A DNA stretch of 64,000 nucleotides from Flavobacterium sp. TR2 (GCF_025252405.1 NZ_CP104307.1:558001-622000), one strand, 5' to 3'. Positions 42,753 to 51,730 are shown, numbered from the stretch's first letter. A program made the numbers and translations. Notes: generated by a model from the letters alone, not told the origin.

Positions 42753-44754
42753 AATTATGATTTGGGTTGCATTTTATTTCGATATAAGTCGAAGTTCCTT
42801 TTCCAATAACAGAATCAATTTCTAGTTTTCCATTCAAGAAGGCTACACGGTTTTTAATGTTTCTCAAGCCCATTCCATCTCTTTTTTCTGCGTATTCTAC
42901 ATTGAAACCAATTCCGTTATCTTCTACAGTGATAAAAAACACGTCTTTGTTCTGCGAACAGGAAACTAGAATCTGCGAAGCTTTGGCATATTTTAAAGCG
43001 TTATTGAGAAGCTCTTGAATAATCCTGAAAATCATAATCTTAAAATGCTGCGGCAAAGCTGTTTTTTTATTCAAATACTGAAATTCAATTGTGGTTTCGG
43101 CTGTTGAATGCGAAACGCATAAATCTCTAAGCGCGTGTTCTAGCCCGAGTTTCACTAAACTTTCTGGCATCAAGTTCTGCGAAATATTGCGGAGCTCTTT
43201 AATTGAATCGTTTAATAAGCCATTAATGTTAGCCGTGTTTTCTTGATTCTCACGATCGGCGAGATTCAAATGCATTTTAAGCCCAGAAAGCATACTCCCT
43301 AGTCCGTCATGAAGATCTCTTGCGATTCTTTTTCTTTCTATTTCCTCGCCTTCAATCAAAGCATTTGAAATGGATAATTTCTGCTGATTTTCTAATGCTT
43401 CGAGCTCTTGTTTGTGGTTAACTTCTTTCTGAAAACTTATTTTTTTCTGATAATTGTTCCAGCTCCACAAAAACAAAACCGTCAGAAACAAAACAAATGA
43501 AAGCACGGCAAAAAGCATCATATTCAAACGATTATTATTAACCTGCAAAACTGCTTTTTCATTTTCAGACTGCAACAGACCGATTTTCTTTTCGCTTTCT
43601 GCTTTTTTATATTTTGCTTCAAGCTCAACAATTTCACTTCTCAGCTTAGCATCGTTAAGGCTATCGTTTATCACATTATATTTATTCGAATAATAATAAG
43701 CTTTCGGATATTCTTTTGTCGCATTATACACTTTTGACAGCTCTTTGTAATAATTCTTTTTATCGACAATAAAAGGTGTTTTTTCTATAAGATATTCCAG
43801 ATTGCTTTTGGCTTTCTCATAATTTTTGAGTTTAAAAAGCACTTCATATTCTGCAAATTTCAATCTGTTTACTGCAATAGTATTGTGATGGCTTTCTGCC
43901 GATTTGATTCCTTTTTCAAAACTCACCAATGCCTCTTTGTGCTTATTTTGTTTGGCATAATAAATTCCTTCCGAATAAAAATAAGAATCATTTAAGTTTG
44001 ATGTCGGATATTTTTCTAAAGTCGCATATGCCTTATCCAGAATTTCTTTGGCGTCATAGAAATGTTTAAGTTCCACCAGATTTTCTGCATTTATAATATA
44101 GGTTTCCATTTTAGACTCTGCTAAGGTTGCCGATTTTTTTGTGGCACTTTCGATGTATTTCTGTGCTTGATCGAGATATTCGGCCGCCTTCTCACGTTCA
44201 TCATTATTCATAAAAATAATCGCGACTGCTTTATTTAATGCGCTTATTAATTCGTAATCACCGCTTTTTTTAGCAATCGGAATCGCTTCATTTACCAGCA
44301 ATTTCATATAAGCATTTTCATTATTCTTGCGTTGCTGCATAATGCCATAATTCTGAAGTATCACCGCGCGAAGTTTATAAGCTTCTTTATTTCGATATTT
44401 TTTGAGTTTGGCATTGGCATCGAGCAAAGTTTTTTCAAAACCGTCCAAATCGCCTTTTTCTATAAAACTGTAGGCGTTATAATAAATGGAAGCATCTCTT
44501 AGAAAAGGAAATTTCACTTTTAGCTTATTGGCTTGTTCAAGATACTCTTTAGATTTTTTTGCATCCTGAGCCATTAAAAACAGTTTTGAAAGTCTAAAAC
44601 TATTCAAACTTTTGACACTGTCTGATTTTGTGTTTTTGGTGATTTTAACAATACTGTCAATATAAACAGTATCATCATCTAGCGAAAGAATTACTTGTGA
44701 ATTGGAAATTGCAGTGAAAAATAAAAAAAATAAAAAGGCGTAGAGTTTCTTCAT
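42742..44754 (-). CDS. TPR-containing histidine kinase (HisKA_3 type)
   Basis: 670 residues. Signal peptide, then a periplasmic array of TPR-like helices (about 40-400, AKSNLEYLIEK, AYYYSNKYNVINDS), one transmembrane helix (about 425-445, MLFAVLSFVLFLTVLFLWS), a coiled linker and a HisKA_3 dimerisation domain with RKRIARDLHDGLGSMLSGLK, where the His is phosphorylated, then an HATPase_c domain with VEDNGIGF and GMGLRNIKNRV. This is the NarX/DesK-like class that signals to NarL-type regulators, as the 11-base overlap with the next gene shows. The periplasmic TPR part may bind a protein or peptide signal. Confidence 0.9.
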   Translation of the reverse strand: MKKLYAFLFFLFFTAISNSQVILSLDDDTVYIDSIVKITKNTKSDSVKSLNSFRLSKLFLMAQDAKKSKEYLEQANKLKVKFPFLRDASIYYNAYSFIEKGDLDGFEKTLLDANAKLKKYRNKEAYKLRAVILQNYGIMQQRKNNENAYMKLLVNEAIPIAKKSGDYELISALNKAVAIIFMNNDEREKAAEYLDQAQKYIESATKKSATLAESKMETYIINAENLVELKHFYDAKEILDKAYATLEKYPTSNLNDSYFYSEGIYYAKQNKHKEALVSFEKGIKSAESHHNTIAVNRLKFAEYEVLFKLKNYEKAKSNLEYLIEKTPFIVDKKNYYKELSKVYNATKEYPKAYYYSNKYNVINDSLNDAKLRSEIVELEAKYKKAESEKKIGLLQSENEKAVLQVNNNRLNMMLFAVLSFVLFLTVLFLWSWNNYQKKISFQKEVNHKQELEALENQQKLSISNALIEGEEIERKRIARDLHDGLGSMLSGLKMHLNLADRENQENTANINGLLNDSIKELRNISQNLMPESLVKLGLEHALRDLCVSHSTAETTIEFQYLNKKTALPQHFKIMIFRIIQELLNNALKYAKASQILVSCSQNKDVFFITVEDNGIGFNVEYAEKRDGMGLRNIKNRVAFLNGKLEIDSVIGKGTSTYIEIKCNPNHNYEV

Positions 44755-44818
44755 AAATGTGGCATTTACTCAAAGTTATTAAAGCTGAATGACTTTCGAA
44801 AAAAAAATGCCCGTTTTT

Positions 44819-44888
44819 ACCTGATATCAGGTAGTAAAAAATACATTTTATCAGGTATTGCTGTCCCGTAAGTAAGGGTCTAATTTTG
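44819..44888 (+). promoter_or_regulatory. Lipoprotein promoter with TATCAGGT operator sites
   Basis: TTG (44858-44860), 20 bases, TAATTTTG (44881-44888): a full Bacteroidetes promoter 33 bases before the start codon. Upstream is a perfect 14-bp palindrome ACCTGATATCAGGT (44819-44832) and a third half-site TATCAGGT (44849-44856), 24 bases after the second half-site and touching the -33 TTG. This looks like an operator for a dimeric regulator, perhaps the NarL-type protein encoded divergently. Confidence 0.65.
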
Positions 44889-44921
44889 TTATGAATCAGA
44901 TTATTAATTAAAAAATATATT

Positions 44922-45323
44922 ATGAAATCAATTTTGAAAACCTTAGCAATCGTAATGACTCTTGCTTTTACAGCAGTTTCTTGCAGCAGTGATAATGACG
45001 ATAATAACTCTGCTCCAGCATCAAGAGATGTAAAATATGAAATTACTGGAAATTATACTGGCAAACTTGATGTAACCTATATGGAAAAAAGTGGTGCACC
45101 ACTTATTGAAGATGTAGCTTCATTACCTTGGACAAAAGAATTTACTGCTAATGCAGATTCTGATGGCGCGTTAGTACACACTGGAGGTTATGGAGGAGTT
45201 GCTGGACAGACTGTTACAGCTAAAATTTATGTGGGAGGAAAAGTAGTTTCTGAGTTAACAGGAAAAGCAGACAGTGATGGGATCATTGTTGTACATCCTA
45301 AAACATATATTTTTCCCAGATAA
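44922..45323 (+). CDS. Small lipoprotein (MmpS-like beta domain)
   Basis: 133 residues with lipobox (FTAVSC, cysteine about 21) and a SSDNDD spacer. Residues 40-130 form a small beta sandwich: VKYEITGNYTGKLDVTYM, ASLPWTKEFTANADSDGA, TAKIYVGGKVVSELTGKAD. The pattern resembles MmpS-type transport accessory domains seen in Bacteroidota lipoproteins; I hold this loosely. Its promoter carries the TATCAGGT sites and it lies divergent to the two-component genes. Confidence 0.6.
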   Translation: MKSILKTLAIVMTLAFTAVSCSSDNDDNNSAPASRDVKYEITGNYTGKLDVTYMEKSGAPLIEDVASLPWTKEFTANADSDGALVHTGGYGGVAGQTVTAKIYVGGKVVSELTGKADSDGIIVVHPKTYIFPR

Positions 45324-45363
45324 ATCTTACTTTAAAATTTTGGATTTTTGTTTTTGGTAAAAG

Positions 45364-45398
45364 AAAAAGCTTTGCGTCAATGCAAAGCTTTTCTTTTT
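45364..45398. terminator. Terminator between convergent genes
   Basis: GAAAAGCTTTGC / GCAAAGCTTTTC (45364-45375, 45382-45393), a perfect 12-bp stem followed by TTTTTTA, behind the lipoprotein gene and before the convergent membrane-protein gene. Confidence 0.82.
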
Positions 45399-45994
45399 TA
45401 TAACTCTAATTGATTATTGACTTCTTCAAATTTTCCAATCAGACTATTAATTTTTTCCTGCTGTTTTTTAATTTGTTTTGGGCGAATGTAAAACCAGTTA
45501 AACAGCATCCACAGCAAAGTGATTCCGTAGGTTAAACCTGCTCCAAAGGCACTCATTCTGCTTGCGTACTCGTACATATACAAACAAATTCCGGCTGTTA
45601 GAAGCAAAAAGTAAAGACTCATCATTTTAGTCTGTAAAAACTGCTGCTTCTTTTTTATCAAAATCAATTTTTGAAGATACTCCTGATTTGTTGCTGTATC
45701 ATCTATATTCTTGTAGCTCCCCAATAATCTGTTATACACCAGAAGATACATTGCCATAGCAAAAATCACTAGAACAATACCGATTTTTGTTGAAATAAAC
45801 TGCGGCTGATAGTAGATCCAAACAAAAATTATAAATGCGGTTGTTGCGCAAAGCAAAATATTGCTGATCCATAAACTGCGCAGAGCTGTTTTTTTGAATT
45901 TACTTACCCTTGCCAGTAAATCTTGAATGTCGGGCTGACTTACGGGCTGTTTTTTCCATAAATCTCTAAAATCTATATTATTATCGTTGTCCAT
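45398..45994 (-). CDS. Four-helix membrane protein downstream of a sigma factor
   Basis: 198 residues with four transmembrane segments (about 43-60, 67-88, 124-142, 151-170), an N-terminal FRDLWKKQPVSQPD stretch and a C-terminal helical tail. It overlaps the sigma gene by 14 bases, which is the normal place for an anti-sigma factor, but no zinc or known anti-sigma domain is evident. I infer that it may regulate the sigma factor. Confidence 0.6.
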   Translation of the reverse strand: MDNDNNIDFRDLWKKQPVSQPDIQDLLARVSKFKKTALRSLWISNILLCATTAFIIFVWIYYQPQFISTKIGIVLVIFAMAMYLLVYNRLLGSYKNIDDTATNQEYLQKLILIKKKQQFLQTKMMSLYFLLLTAGICLYMYEYASRMSAFGAGLTYGITLLWMLFNWFYIRPKQIKKQQEKINSLIGKFEEVNNQLEL

Positions 45995-46454
45995 TTTCTT
46001 TAAATTTTTGAGTCAGTTTTTCTTTAATTCTATGAATTTTCACCCTAACATTGGCTTCAGAAAGTCCGACGATTTTTGCAATTTCGTTTTGTTTGATATC
46101 TTCTAACTCTAACGAAATTATGATACGATCGGTTTCTGGAAGCTCCGCAATACATTTGTACAAAAACTGTATTTGAGGTTCTATTGATTGTTGTTTTTCT
46201 TCTGAAAGATGAGCGGGAAGTTCCGATTTTGGAAAACGTTTCTGTTTTTCAATCTGCCTTAGACAATTATTAGAAGCGATTCTAAAAATCCAGGTTCCAA
46301 TAGACGATTCGTTTCTAAAAGATTCCAGTTTCTGCCAGACAATTATAAAAGTTTCCTGAGCCAAATCTTGTGCGGCATCATAATCGTTTACGAAACCCAT
46401 GCAAAGTCTAAAAATTCTGTCCCAATAAGTTTTATATATTTCTTCGAATTTCAT
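45981..46454 (-). CDS. ECF-type RNA polymerase sigma factor
   Basis: 157 residues with sigma-2 (YDAAQDLAQETFIIVWQKL, about 25-43) and sigma-4 (IISLELEDIKQNEIAKIVGL, about 110-129) domains and no sigma-1 or -3, as in extracytoplasmic-function sigma factors. Target promoters are unknown. It starts one base after the hydrolase stop codon and overlaps the membrane protein gene, forming a three-gene unit. Confidence 0.9.
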   Translation of the reverse strand: MKFEEIYKTYWDRIFRLCMGFVNDYDAAQDLAQETFIIVWQKLESFRNESSIGTWIFRIASNNCLRQIEKQKRFPKSELPAHLSEEKQQSIEPQIQFLYKCIAELPETDRIIISLELEDIKQNEIAKIVGLSEANVRVKIHRIKEKLTQKFKENGQR

Positions 46455-46455
46455 T

Positions 46456-47304
46456 TTAAGCTTTTATAAAATTGTTCAACTGCCCCATGTACCAAGCTGT
46501 GTCATCGTACATAATAAAGTGCAGACCATTTGTGGCGTACTGAAAATTAGCTGTTTTTAAATTTTTATACTGACCTTCAATTGCTGGTTTTAAATTTATA
46601 AAATAAGATTCTAATAAAATTAATGACGGACATTTAATCTGTGCGATTTTTTCTCTTAAATCGACATTGAAAAAATCACAATACATTTGCCCAAAAGTGG
46701 TTCGGTCCGATTTTACACTCCAATCTACCACCATATCTAGCTTAGACGCATCAGCCAAAAGTCTTGGCATCGTTTTTTTCTGCATATCATAAAACTGATC
46801 ATTGGTCATTCCCGTCATTTGATTTACAGTTGCAGAACAGTCATTATTTTCTTTTGATTTAAAAGCAGGATCGCTCAAAGCTGCTAAACAAGGCAACGCA
46901 TCCACGACCACAATTTTACTGATCAAATCCGGATAGTCAGCTGCAATGGCAAGCGCAAGTCCGCCTCCCATACTATGGCCAATTAAGATTGGTTTTTCAA
47001 TATTATTTTCTTTGATATAATTGGCAATTCCGTTTTTCCAGTTTTCAAATGAAGCATTTGGCTGGGCCTTTCTTCCAGCAAAACCAGCCATTGTAAGCGT
47101 GTAACACGTAAAATCTTTTTCAAATGCCGCTTTAGTCTCATTCCAAACATCTCCAGATGAAGCAAAGCCAGGAATAAATATAATAGATTGATCTCCGTTT
47201 CCAGTTTTTAAAACTTCAAATGGAAATTGTTTTGTCTGTCCGAAAACATTTAGACATAATGCTGAGAATAAGAATGCGATAATTAAGATGATATACTTTT
47301 TCAT
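46456..47304 (-). CDS. Secreted alpha/beta hydrolase
   Basis: 282 residues with a signal peptide (about 1-22, CLNVFGQ). The alpha/beta hydrolase fold is recognised by IIFIPGFASSGDVW and LIGHSMGGGLAL, where the Ser is the nucleophile (about 117), with the acid likely near DLREKIAQIKCP and the histidine in GLHFIMYDD. Substrate unknown. It is first in the unit hydrolase, sigma factor, membrane protein, so the sigma factor may respond to something the hydrolase acts on. Confidence 0.82.
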   Translation of the reverse strand: MKKYIILIIAFLFSALCLNVFGQTKQFPFEVLKTGNGDQSIIFIPGFASSGDVWNETKAAFEKDFTCYTLTMAGFAGRKAQPNASFENWKNGIANYIKENNIEKPILIGHSMGGGLALAIAADYPDLISKIVVVDALPCLAALSDPAFKSKENNDCSATVNQMTGMTNDQFYDMQKKTMPRLLADASKLDMVVDWSVKSDRTTFGQMYCDFFNVDLREKIAQIKCPSLILLESYFINLKPAIEGQYKNLKTANFQYATNGLHFIMYDDTAWYMGQLNNFIKA

Positions 47305-48047
47305 TTTTAATAGTTTTAAGTTGTTAAAATTCTAATAGCAATAAATTGTTAATTAAATCGGATCCATGCTTTTGATACAGCAACTATTAAAATGTTACAA
47401 AAGTTTTTAAATTTTTAATGAGAAATTTAAAAATCTCAATGTTTACGGGGAAAATTCCAATACTAAAATTTCAAATTCCAAACTGATTCGGGTAATTTTC
47501 TGCCACGAATTCACAAATTTTTATCCTCAAAGATTTTCAAAATAATTCGTGAATTCGTGGCGAGAAAAACTCAGTATTCTCCGTCTGAGCGAAGTTCAAG
47601 ACTTTACACAACAAAAAGCCCTTCGACTTCGCTCAGGGTGACAAACTATGGGTTTTCAATAATAAAAAATTAGTGCAAATTCGTGCAATTCGTGGCGAGA
47701 AAAACTCAGTATTGTCCGTCTGAGCGAAGTTCAAGACTTTACACAACAAAAAGCCCTTCGACTTCGCTCAGGGTGACAAACTATGGGTTTTCAACAATAA
47801 AAAATTAGTGCAAATTAGTGCAATTCGTGGCGAAAAATACTCAATATTGTCCCTCTGAGAGAAGTCAACGCTTTACACGACAAAAAGCCCTTCGACTTCG
47901 CTCAGGGTGACAAACTATGGGTTTTCGACAATAAAAAATTAGCGTAAATTAGTGCAATTCGTGGTGAAAAAAAAGCACAAAAAAAAATCCCAAACCCCAA
48001 TCGTAAAATTGGAATTTGGAATTTTTAATATTGAAATTTTAAAATAA
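47305..48047. repeat. 135-bp tandem array
   Basis: 743 bases without a gene. Units beginning AATTCGTGGCGAGAAAAACT start at 47552, 47687 and 47822, with a partial fourth at 47956: periods 135, 135 and 134. Each full unit holds GTCTGAGCGAAGTTCAAGAC, CCCTTCGACTTCGCTCAGGG, and TTAGTGCAAATT. The third copy has diverged most (GAGAGAAGTCAACG). The array is flanked by facing copies of AATTCCAA-type spacer repeat (47451-47480 and 48007-48030). No reading frame is supported. Confidence 0.85.
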
Positions 48048-50963
48048 TTAACCGACTAGGTTGATGATTTTTCCAGGAACAATAATCACTTTATTTGGAG
48101 TTTTTCCGTCTAAGTGTTTTTGTGTTCTTTCGTCTTTCATTACAATTTCTTCGATTTGTTCTTTGGTTAAATCCAAAGGCAACTCAATCGTGAAACGCAT
48201 TTTTCCGTTGAAAGAAACTGGATATTCTTTATTAGTTTCAACCAAATGTTTTTCTTCAAAAACTGGGAACGCTACTTCTGAAATTGAAGTTGTATGCCCT
48301 AATTTCGACCATAATTCTTCAGCAATATGAGGCGCATACGGCGAAACCAAAATGGCTAACGGCTCTAAAATCGCTCTTGAATGACAGTTTTGAGAAGACA
48401 ATTCGTTTACACAAATCATGAACTGAGAAACCGAAGTATTGAATGAGAAATTCTCGATATCTTCTGCTACTTTTTTGATTGTTTTATGCAATGATTTCAA
48501 GTTGTCTTTTGTTGGTTCGTCGTTGTTTACGATTAAACCATTTTCATCAAAATACAATCTCCATAATTTTTTAAGAAAACCAAAAACTCCCGAGATTCCG
48601 GCTGTATTCCAAGGTTTTGCCTGCTCTAATGGCCCTAAGAACATTTCGTATAAACGCAATGTATCAGCACCGTATTCAGCGCAAATATCATCTGGAGTTA
48701 CCACATTGTAGTATGATTTAGACATTTTTTCTACTTCACGACCTACAATGTATTTTCCGTTTTCATCTAAAATAAATTCTGCGGTATTGAAATCTTCTCT
48801 CCAAGCTTTGAACTTTTCGATATTTAATTCGTCTGAAGAATTAACGAAATGAACATCAACGCGAATTGGCTGTACATTCTGGCCTTCGATTTTATTTTTA
48901 GAAACAAAAGTATTTGTGCCTTCCAATCTGTAAACATAAGCCGTCGTACCCAAAATCATCCCCTGATTAATCAGTTTTTTGAATGGCTCTTCGGTTGGAG
49001 CAAAACCTTTGTCTTTTAAGAATTTGTTCCAGAAACGAGAATACAATAAGTGGCCTGTTGCGTGTTCGCTTCCTCCAATATATAAATCTACATTTTCCCA
49101 ATATGCTAAGGCTTCTTTGCTAGCAAATTCATTTTCGTTGTGCGCATCCATATAACGCATCCAGTACCATGAACTTCCTGCCCAACCTGGCATTGTGTTT
49201 AATTCTAAAGGAAAAATTGAAACATTATCCACTAAATCAGTATTAACAACTTTATTTTGGTTGGTGTCCCAAGCCCAAACTGCAGCGTTTCCTAATGGCG
49301 GCAATCCGTCTTCGGTTGGCAAATATTTCTCCACTTCTGGAAGAATAATTGGCAAATGCTGCGTGTCGATCATTTTAGGCAATCCATTCACATAATAAAC
49401 TGGGAATGGCTCACCCCAATAACGCTGACGAGAGAAAACCGCATCACGCAAACGGTAATTTGTTTTACCTTTTCCTTGCCCGATTTCTTCTAATTTGGCA
49501 ATCGCCTTTTTAGTTCCTTCTTTATAATTTAATCCGTTTAAGAAATCAGAATTTGCGATTTCAACGTTGTCTTTTGATCCGTAAGCAGCTTCAGAAATGT
49601 CAACATTTGCGAAAATATTTTTGATTTCCTGCATCCCGTTTTGACCTTTAAAGAAATTAGCAAAGGCATAATCTCTTTCGTCTCCGCAAGGAACTGCCAT
49701 TACAGCACCAGTTCCGTAACCTGCCAAAACATAATCACCAATCCAAACCGGAATTGGTTCTTTTGTAAATGGATGCTCAGCATAAGCCCCTGTAAATACA
49801 CCAGAAATGGTTTTTACATCGGCCATACGCTCACGCTCAGAACGTTTTGCTGTTTTTTCGATATAGGCTTCAACCGCAGCTTTTTGTTCCGCAGTTGTAA
49901 TTTTAGCAACCAAATCGTGTTCTGGTGCCAAAGTCATAAAAGTTACTCCAAAAATAGTATCAGGTCTCGTTGTGAAAACTTCAATAAAATTTGTTTCAGG
50001 TTTCACGTTTAAAGTTGCATCACTTTGCGCATCAACCTCAGACTTGAAACTTGAAACTTGAAACTTAACTAAAGCACCAACAGATTTCCCAATCCAGTTT
50101 CTTTGAGATTCTTTGATAGATTCGCTCCAATCAATATCATTTAGACCTTCAAGCAAGCGTTCGGCATAAGCAGAAATTCGCATACTCCATTGTGTCATTT
50201 TTTTTCTTATAACAGGAAAGCCTCCGCGTTCTGAAACTCCGTTTACAATTTCATCATTTGCCAAAACCGTTCCTAAGCCTGGGCACCAGTTTACTTCGGT
50301 TTCTGCCAAATAAGTCATTCTGTATTGCAACAAGATTTTTTCTTTTCGTTCCTCAGAATAAGAGTTCCATTCATCAGCAGTAAAAATTGCCACGTTATCA
50401 TCGCAAACTGCCTCAACTAAAGCATTTCCGCTTTCTTCAAAAACGGTTACCAATTCCGAAATATCAAATGCTTTTCCTTGTTTTCTGCAATACCAAGAAT
50501 TAAACAATTGGATAAAAATCCACTGCGTATGTTTGTAGTAATCTGGATTTGAGGTACGAACTTCACGTGACCAATCAAATGAAAATCCGATTTTATCTAA
50601 CTGTTTTCTGTAACCAGCGATTTGTTTTCCTTCTTTATCAACCCCACCGTCAATGTTCACGCGTGTTGTATCTTCTGGACGCTGCCCTGTTTGAATTGCA
50701 TACTGCTCAGCTGGCAATCCGAAACTATCGTATCCCATCGGATGCAAAACATTGAAACCTTGATGTCTCTTAAAACGAGAATACACGTCTGAAGCTATGT
50801 AACCCAGCGGATGCCCAACGTGCAGTCCTGCTCCAGATGGATAAGGAAACATATCGAGTACATAATGTTTAGGTTTTTCAGAGTTGTTTTTTGCTGCAAA
50901 AGTTTGATTTTCTGCCCAATATTTTTGCCATTTGGCTTCAATTTCGTTTGGATTGTACTTCAT
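48048..50963 (-). CDS. leuS: Leucine-tRNA ligase with an in-frame insert
   Basis: 971 residues, about 25-30 longer than I expect for flavobacterial enzymes. Class I signature HVGH (PYPSGAGLHVGHPLGYI) near residue 45 and KMSKS in VEKMSKSYYNVV near 740. The CP1 editing domain has TTRPDTIFGVTFMTLAPEHD near residues 340-360. Just before it lies a stretch VKFQVSSFKSEVDAQSDATL encoded by a palindromic repeat (49993-50064), which looks like an in-frame insertion of repeat DNA. The rest of the protein is intact. It charges tRNA-Leu. Confidence 0.95.
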   Translation of the reverse strand: MKYNPNEIEAKWQKYWAENQTFAAKNNSEKPKHYVLDMFPYPSGAGLHVGHPLGYIASDVYSRFKRHQGFNVLHPMGYDSFGLPAEQYAIQTGQRPEDTTRVNIDGGVDKEGKQIAGYRKQLDKIGFSFDWSREVRTSNPDYYKHTQWIFIQLFNSWYCRKQGKAFDISELVTVFEESGNALVEAVCDDNVAIFTADEWNSYSEERKEKILLQYRMTYLAETEVNWCPGLGTVLANDEIVNGVSERGGFPVIRKKMTQWSMRISAYAERLLEGLNDIDWSESIKESQRNWIGKSVGALVKFQVSSFKSEVDAQSDATLNVKPETNFIEVFTTRPDTIFGVTFMTLAPEHDLVAKITTAEQKAAVEAYIEKTAKRSERERMADVKTISGVFTGAYAEHPFTKEPIPVWIGDYVLAGYGTGAVMAVPCGDERDYAFANFFKGQNGMQEIKNIFANVDISEAAYGSKDNVEIANSDFLNGLNYKEGTKKAIAKLEEIGQGKGKTNYRLRDAVFSRQRYWGEPFPVYYVNGLPKMIDTQHLPIILPEVEKYLPTEDGLPPLGNAAVWAWDTNQNKVVNTDLVDNVSIFPLELNTMPGWAGSSWYWMRYMDAHNENEFASKEALAYWENVDLYIGGSEHATGHLLYSRFWNKFLKDKGFAPTEEPFKKLINQGMILGTTAYVYRLEGTNTFVSKNKIEGQNVQPIRVDVHFVNSSDELNIEKFKAWREDFNTAEFILDENGKYIVGREVEKMSKSYYNVVTPDDICAEYGADTLRLYEMFLGPLEQAKPWNTAGISGVFGFLKKLWRLYFDENGLIVNNDEPTKDNLKSLHKTIKKVAEDIENFSFNTSVSQFMICVNELSSQNCHSRAILEPLAILVSPYAPHIAEELWSKLGHTTSISEVAFPVFEEKHLVETNKEYPVSFNGKMRFTIELPLDLTKEQIEEIVMKDERTQKHLDGKTPNKVIIVPGKIINLVG
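49993..50064. repeat. Palindromic repeat inside leuS
   Basis: GTTTCAGGTTTCACGT (49993-50008) and its near-complement ACTTGAAACTTGAAAC (50042-50057), 14 of 16 matching, with ACTTGAAAC repeated three times. The text CAAGTTTCAAGTTTC is otherwise a spacer-type motif; TTTGAAACTTGAAACA occurs outside genes near 9192. Here it stays in frame and codes for about 24 residues. Confidence 0.7.
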
Positions 50964-51238
50964 TTCTAAGTGACTAAGATTCTAAGTTACTAAGGTTCTA
51001 AGCTTTTCACTAAATTAATTTAGCCGCAAATTTACATTTATTGCGCATTGTACCAAAGCTATTTCATTGACAAACAAATAAAATAACAAATTACTTATTT
51101 TTAATTACGTAAAAATACTTATGTTTGTGTTTGAAATACGTAGTTAATTTATTTTTTTATAAATTAATTTCTTAAACAGAAAGGAAGAATATTTTTACTA
51201 ATTAATCATTATTTTTACAAAGTCATTAGAAAAACAAA
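50964..51238. other. Intergenic region between leuS and the ModE-like gene
   Basis: 275 bases between divergent genes. A CTAAG-type repeat (CTAAGTGACTAAGATTCTAAG) is at 50968-51000, the same words as at 20764 and 54975. The rest is AT-rich, with no clear promoter consensus. Confidence 0.55.
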
Positions 51239-51586
51239 ATGAGTAAGGACAAAAAATATTCGATAGAAGTCCGTGTTTGGATTGAAGAAGCTGAAGGCGC
51301 TTTTTTAGGAATTGGAAAGATCTGGCTTCTTGAAAATATCAGGAAAACGGGTTCGATTACTAATGCGGCAAAAGAAATGAAAATGGCTTACCGCCAAGCG
51401 TGGCAATTGGTAGAAGAAATGAACCAGCGTGCCAAATCTCCGTTGGTTGAAAAGCTTCTTGGAGGAAAAGGCGGCGGCGGGGCTCGATTGACTGATGCAG
51501 GAGAAAGAGCCATTGCTGTTTTTTATGAAGTCGAAAAACGAATCAAAGATTTTGCTCAAAAAGAAACTCAAAATTTAAAATTTTAA
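51239..51586 (+). CDS. ModE-like winged-helix regulator without the molybdate-binding domain
   Basis: 115 residues. Winged helix at about 25-90 with the ModE hallmarks ENIRKTGSITNAAKEMKM, YRQAWQLVEEMNQ and LLGGKGGGGARLTDAGERA. The C-terminal MOP domains that bind molybdate in E. coli ModE are absent, so the protein either acts as a simple dimer or senses through another route. It stands alone in front of the TonB receptor gene and is divergent from leuS. Specificity for molybdate or tungstate is inference. Confidence 0.8.
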   Translation: MSKDKKYSIEVRVWIEEAEGAFLGIGKIWLLENIRKTGSITNAAKEMKMAYRQAWQLVEEMNQRAKSPLVEKLLGGKGGGGARLTDAGERAIAVFYEVEKRIKDFAQKETQNLKF

Positions 51587-51600
51587 AAACAAATATTAAA

Positions 51601-51730
51601 CACATAGAAACATAGCTTTCGTGACGAAAAAAGGCGTTTCACTTATTTCAATGCACATAGCTAAATCTATGTTTTAGAAACTAGTTTCTTTTTCAAATCT
51701 TTCCGAAGAAAAAATCTATGTTTCTATGCG
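51601..51730. repeat. Inverted repeat, CACATAGAAACATAG family
   Basis: CACATAGAAACATAG (51601-51615) faces CTATGTTTCTATGCG (51716-51730), complementary at 14 of 15 positions. It lies between the ModE-like and TonB receptor genes, so it may affect the leader of the receptor mRNA. Confidence 0.7.

Noticed and set aside
47552..47970. CRISPR array or satellite-coded peptide repeat
   Set aside because: Units are 135 bases without unique spacers, and no frame stays open through the units.
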